Below are positions 61,710-64,000 of a stretch of 64,000 nt of DNA, piece after piece. The position numbers and the translations under genes are program-made. Each line of letters starts with the position of its first letter. The first letter of the stretch is position 1. The stretch is from Mycolicibacterium sp. CBMA 247. Its GTDB lineage: Bacteria > Actinomycetota > Actinomycetes > Mycobacteriales > Mycobacteriaceae. The notes below the pieces were generated by a model. That model made no database searches. It worked only from the letters and a program-made list of their open reading frames with translations, and was not told the origin of the DNA. The stretch spans positions 124,001 through 188,000 of the forward strand of contig NZ_VTGX01000006.1 of assembly GCF_009729095.1 (NCBI RefSeq). Direction: 5' to 3'.

Positions 61710-63698
61710 GTGTGCGGACTGCTCGCGTTGGTAACTGACCCATCCCAATCCACCCAGGGTGGCGCCTCCCCCGACGCCGGATCGCAGCTGGTCGACGCGG
61801 TGGCGAACGCTTCTCATCTGATGCGTCATCGCGGCCCAGACGAGCCCGGGACCTGGGCTGATCCGGCCGGCGAAGAGCACGACGGCACTGTGGTGCTCGG
61901 CTTCAACCGGTTGTCGATCATCGACATCGCGCACAGTCACCAGCCGTTGCGCTGGGGACCGCCCGAGACGCCGGACCGTTACGTGCTGGTGTTCAACGGT
62001 GAGATCTACAACTACCTGGAGTTGCGCGAAGAATTGCGGTCGCAGTTCGGTGCGGTGTTTCACACCGACGGCGACGGCGAGGCCATCGTCGCGGCCTACC
62101 ACCACTGGGGCGCCGACGCGCTGAATCGACTGCGCGGCATGTTCGCGTTCGCGCTGTGGGACACCGTCGAGCGCGAATTGTTCTGCGCCCGAGACCCGTT
62201 CGGCATCAAACCGCTGTTCATGGCCACCGGGCCGGGCGGCACCGCGGTGGGCAGCGAGAAGAAGTGCCTGCTGGACCTGGCCCAGAATCCGGCCGTGGGC
62301 TTGGGCATCGATCTCTCGATCGACGAGCGGGCCGTGCAGCACTACACCGTGCTGCAGTACGTGCCCGAACCCGAGACGCTGCACCGCGGTATCCGCCGGT
62401 TGGAGTCGGGCAGCTACGCGCGGCTGAAGCCCGGCGGCCGACCCGAGGTGACGCGCTACTTCGTCCCGAAATTCAATGCGGTGCCGTTCATCAAGGATGC
62501 CGAGCAGTCCCGCTACGACGAGATCACCGCGGTCCTGGAGGATTCCGTCGCCAAGCACATGCGGGCCGATGTGACGGTCGGCGCGTTCCTGTCCGGCGGC
62601 ATCGACTCGACGGCTACCGCGGCCCTGGCGATGCGTCACAATCCCCGGTTGATCACCTTCACCACCGGCTTCGAGCGTGAGGGCTTCTCGGAGGTCGACG
62701 TGGCCGTCGCGTCCGCGGAAGCCATCGGCGCGCGGCATGTCACCAAGGTGGTCAGCCAGGCCGAGTTCGTCGAGGCGCTGCCCGAGATCGTCTGGTACCT
62801 GGACGAACCGGTGGCCGACCCGGCCCTGGTGCCGCTGTTCTTCATTGCCCGCGAGGCACGCAAGCACGTCAAGGTGGTGCTGTCCGGCGAGGGCGCCGAC
62901 GAGTTGTTCGGCGGTTACACGATCTACCGGGAACCGTTGTCGCTGCGGCCGTTCGACTATCTGCCGCGGCCCGTGCGCAAGTCGCTGGGCAAGGCGTCGA
63001 AGCCCCTGCCCGAGGGCATGCGCGGCAAGAGCCTGCTGCACCGCGGCTCGCTGACGCTCGAGGAGCGCTACTACGGCAATGCCCGCAGCTTCTCAGACGA
63101 CCAGCTGCGGGCGGTGCTGCCGGGCTTCCGGCAGGAATGGACGCACACCGACGTCACCGCCCCGGTGTACGCCGCATCGCAGGGCACCGATCCGGTGGCC
63201 CGCATGCAGCACATCGACCTGTTCACCTGGCTGCGCGGCGACATCCTGGTCAAGGCCGACAAGATAACCATGGCCAACTCACTGGAGTTGCGGGTGCCGT
63301 TCCTGGATCCCGAGGTGTTCGCGGTGGCGTCGCGGCTGCCGGTCGATCAGAAGATCACCCGCGCGACGACCAAGTTTGCGCTGCGCCGTGCGCTGGAGCC
63401 GATCGTTCCGGCCCATGTGCTGAACCGGCCCAAGCTGGGCTTCCCGGTGCCGATCCGGCACTGGCTGCGGGCCGGTGAGCTGATGGACTGGGCTTACGCC
63501 ATGACGGCGTCGTCACAGGCCGGGGCCTATGTCGATCTGGGCGCGGTGCGCACCATGCTCGACGAGCACCGCAACGGTGTGAGCGATCACAGCCGCCGGC
63601 TGTGGACCGTGCTGATCTTCATGCTCTGGCACGCCATCTTCATCGAGCACAGCGTGACCCCGCAGATCAAGGAACCGCACTACCCGGTCCAGCTCTGA
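61710..63698 (+). CDS. asnB: Asparagine synthetase (glutamine-hydrolysing) AsnB
   Basis: 662 aa class II amidotransferase. Cys2, exposed after Met removal, is the nucleophile (VCGLLALV). The glutaminase domain continues with RHRGPDEPG, FNRLSIID and VFNGEIYNYLE. The synthetase domain has the ATP pyrophosphatase loop LSGGIDST near residue 292 and SGEGADELFGGY. The GTG at 61710 is required by the Cys2 chemistry; an extension to 61668 would bury the Cys. In mycobacteria AsnB-type enzymes have been linked to amidation of cell-wall mDAP and to drug tolerance (memory), so substrate is open. Confidence 0.95.
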   Translation: MCGLLALVTDPSQSTQGGASPDAGSQLVDAVANASHLMRHRGPDEPGTWADPAGEEHDGTVVLGFNRLSIIDIAHSHQPLRWGPPETPDRYVLVFNGEIYNYLELREELRSQFGAVFHTDGDGEAIVAAYHHWGADALNRLRGMFAFALWDTVERELFCARDPFGIKPLFMATGPGGTAVGSEKKCLLDLAQNPAVGLGIDLSIDERAVQHYTVLQYVPEPETLHRGIRRLESGSYARLKPGGRPEVTRYFVPKFNAVPFIKDAEQSRYDEITAVLEDSVAKHMRADVTVGAFLSGGIDSTATAALAMRHNPRLITFTTGFEREGFSEVDVAVASAEAIGARHVTKVVSQAEFVEALPEIVWYLDEPVADPALVPLFFIAREARKHVKVVLSGEGADELFGGYTIYREPLSLRPFDYLPRPVRKSLGKASKPLPEGMRGKSLLHRGSLTLEERYYGNARSFSDDQLRAVLPGFRQEWTHTDVTAPVYAASQGTDPVARMQHIDLFTWLRGDILVKADKITMANSLELRVPFLDPEVFAVASRLPVDQKITRATTKFALRRALEPIVPAHVLNRPKLGFPVPIRHWLRAGELMDWAYAMTASSQAGAYVDLGAVRTMLDEHRNGVSDHSRRLWTVLIFMLWHAIFIEHSVTPQIKEPHYPVQL

Positions 63699-63701
63699 CC
63701 G

Positions 63702-63759
63702 CGAACAGACGCAAAACTGCCCCAAAACCGTGGTTTTGGGGCAGTTTTGCGTCTGTTCG
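63702..63759. repeat. Perfect 28-bp inverted repeat between asnB and adoK
   Basis: Arms 63702-63729 and 63732-63759 are exact reverse complements with only GT between them. The left arm contains GACGCAAAACTGCCCCAAAA. It starts 3 nt after the asnB stop and ends 6 nt before the adoK stop. It probably works as a two-way transcription terminator, but lacks a T-run and is unusually long. Confidence 0.95.
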
Positions 63760-63765
63760 GCAGGA

Positions 63766-64000
63766 TCAGGCCAGCGCTTTACCGATCTCGGCACCTGCGT
63801 CGGCGCCGAAGGCGTCGCTGAGTCGCTGCACCGCCTCGGCCGCGTCCCAGGTCCATTCCTGCGGACCGGTCGACTCCAGCACCAGCACCGCGACAAGTGA
63901 GGCCAGCTGGGCGGAGCGTTCCAGGCTCAGTCCGGCGCTGCGCCCGGTCAGGAAGCCGGCGCGGAACGCGTCGCCGATACCGGTGGGGTCGGCCTGATGC
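63766..64000 (-). CDS. adoK: Adenosine kinase AdoK, C-terminal part (cut by window edge)
   Basis: The last 77 codons of a PfkB-family sugar/nucleoside kinase. The catalytic-base motif DPTGIGDAFRAGFLTGRS is at the start of the visible part, followed by LSLERSAQLASLVAVLVLES and the end AGAEIGKALA. Gene order (after asnB, convergent) and motif match M. tuberculosis AdoK (Rv2202c), which phosphorylates adenosine. The N-terminus lies outside the window. Confidence 0.88.
   Translation of the reverse strand, partial: HQADPTGIGDAFRAGFLTGRSAGLSLERSAQLASLVAVLVLESTGPQEWTWDAAEAVQRLSDAFGADAGAEIGKALA

Overview
The window is a stretch of high-GC actinobacterial chromosome from a fast-growing mycobacterium (Mycolicibacterium type). 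The evidence is gene order and protein identity: a mycobacterial division and cell-wall (dcw) cluster with Wag31 and SepF, LAM/PIM mannosyltransferases (MptA, MptC, PimB'), PknL, MmpS3, RipC and the actinobacterial bc1-aa3 respiratory genes. From memory, the order follows M. tuberculosis Rv2143 to Rv2202c almost gene for gene, without the insertion sequences and PE_PGRS gene found there. The species cannot be named from this sequence. No tRNA, rRNA, CRISPR array, prophage or transposase was seen.

Layout. 1-8.6 kb is the least conserved part: a LuxR-type regulator cut by the window edge, a single-chain diflavin nitrate reductase (NasN type), a small unknown ORF, a class I glutamine amidotransferase and a phosphoribosyltransferase. 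8.6-30.6 kb is the dcw cluster, read on the minus strand from mraZ to wag31: mraZ, rsmH, an FtsL-like protein, pbpB, murE, murF, mraY, murD, ftsW, murG, murC, ftsQ, ftsZ, a YfiH-type protein, a YggS-type protein, sepF, a YggT-type protein, wag31 and a small membrane protein. Most junctions are 4-nt ATGA or GTGA overlaps. The cluster is preceded by two intrinsic terminators and by GTGG-type repeats at 10-bp spacing that look like MraZ boxes.

30.8-44.3 kb holds an acetyltransferase, lppM, idsA2, mptA, a divergent Rv2175c-like/pknL pair, aroG, RNase AS, a membrane protein, mptC, a PlsC-type acyltransferase, an ArsA-like ATPase and two SRPBCC proteins. 44.4-52.8 kb holds fadD15, pimB', a predicted HExxH peptidase, ripC, a small four-cysteine protein, an exonuclease/GIY-YIG fusion and trpD. 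52.9-61.6 kb carries the respiratory supercomplex genes ctaE-qcrC-qcrA-qcrB (plus strand) and ctaC-ctaF (minus strand). Between them lie a small secreted protein, an LpqN-like lipoprotein, a DUF2561-type membrane protein and mmpS3. The window ends with asnB and the C-terminus of adenosine kinase, separated by a perfect 28-bp inverted repeat.

Functionally, most of the window builds and divides the cell envelope: lipid II synthesis (MurC-G, MraY), septum assembly (FtsZ, FtsQ, FtsW, PbpB, SepF, Wag31), peptidoglycan cleavage (RipC), lipoglycan mannosylation, and an AsnB that in mycobacteria may act in the cell wall. It also supplies the terminal respiratory chain.

I did not find a clear undescribed multi-gene system. 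The most interesting signals are regulatory and structural: 10-bp-phased MraZ-like boxes including a second distal inverted set, overlapping leaderless promoters for the PknL/Rv2175c pair, loss or change of two known Ser/Thr-kinase target residues, in-frame repeat tails in MurF and FtsW, TTA codons clustered in two adjacent genes, and the 58-bp palindrome after asnB.
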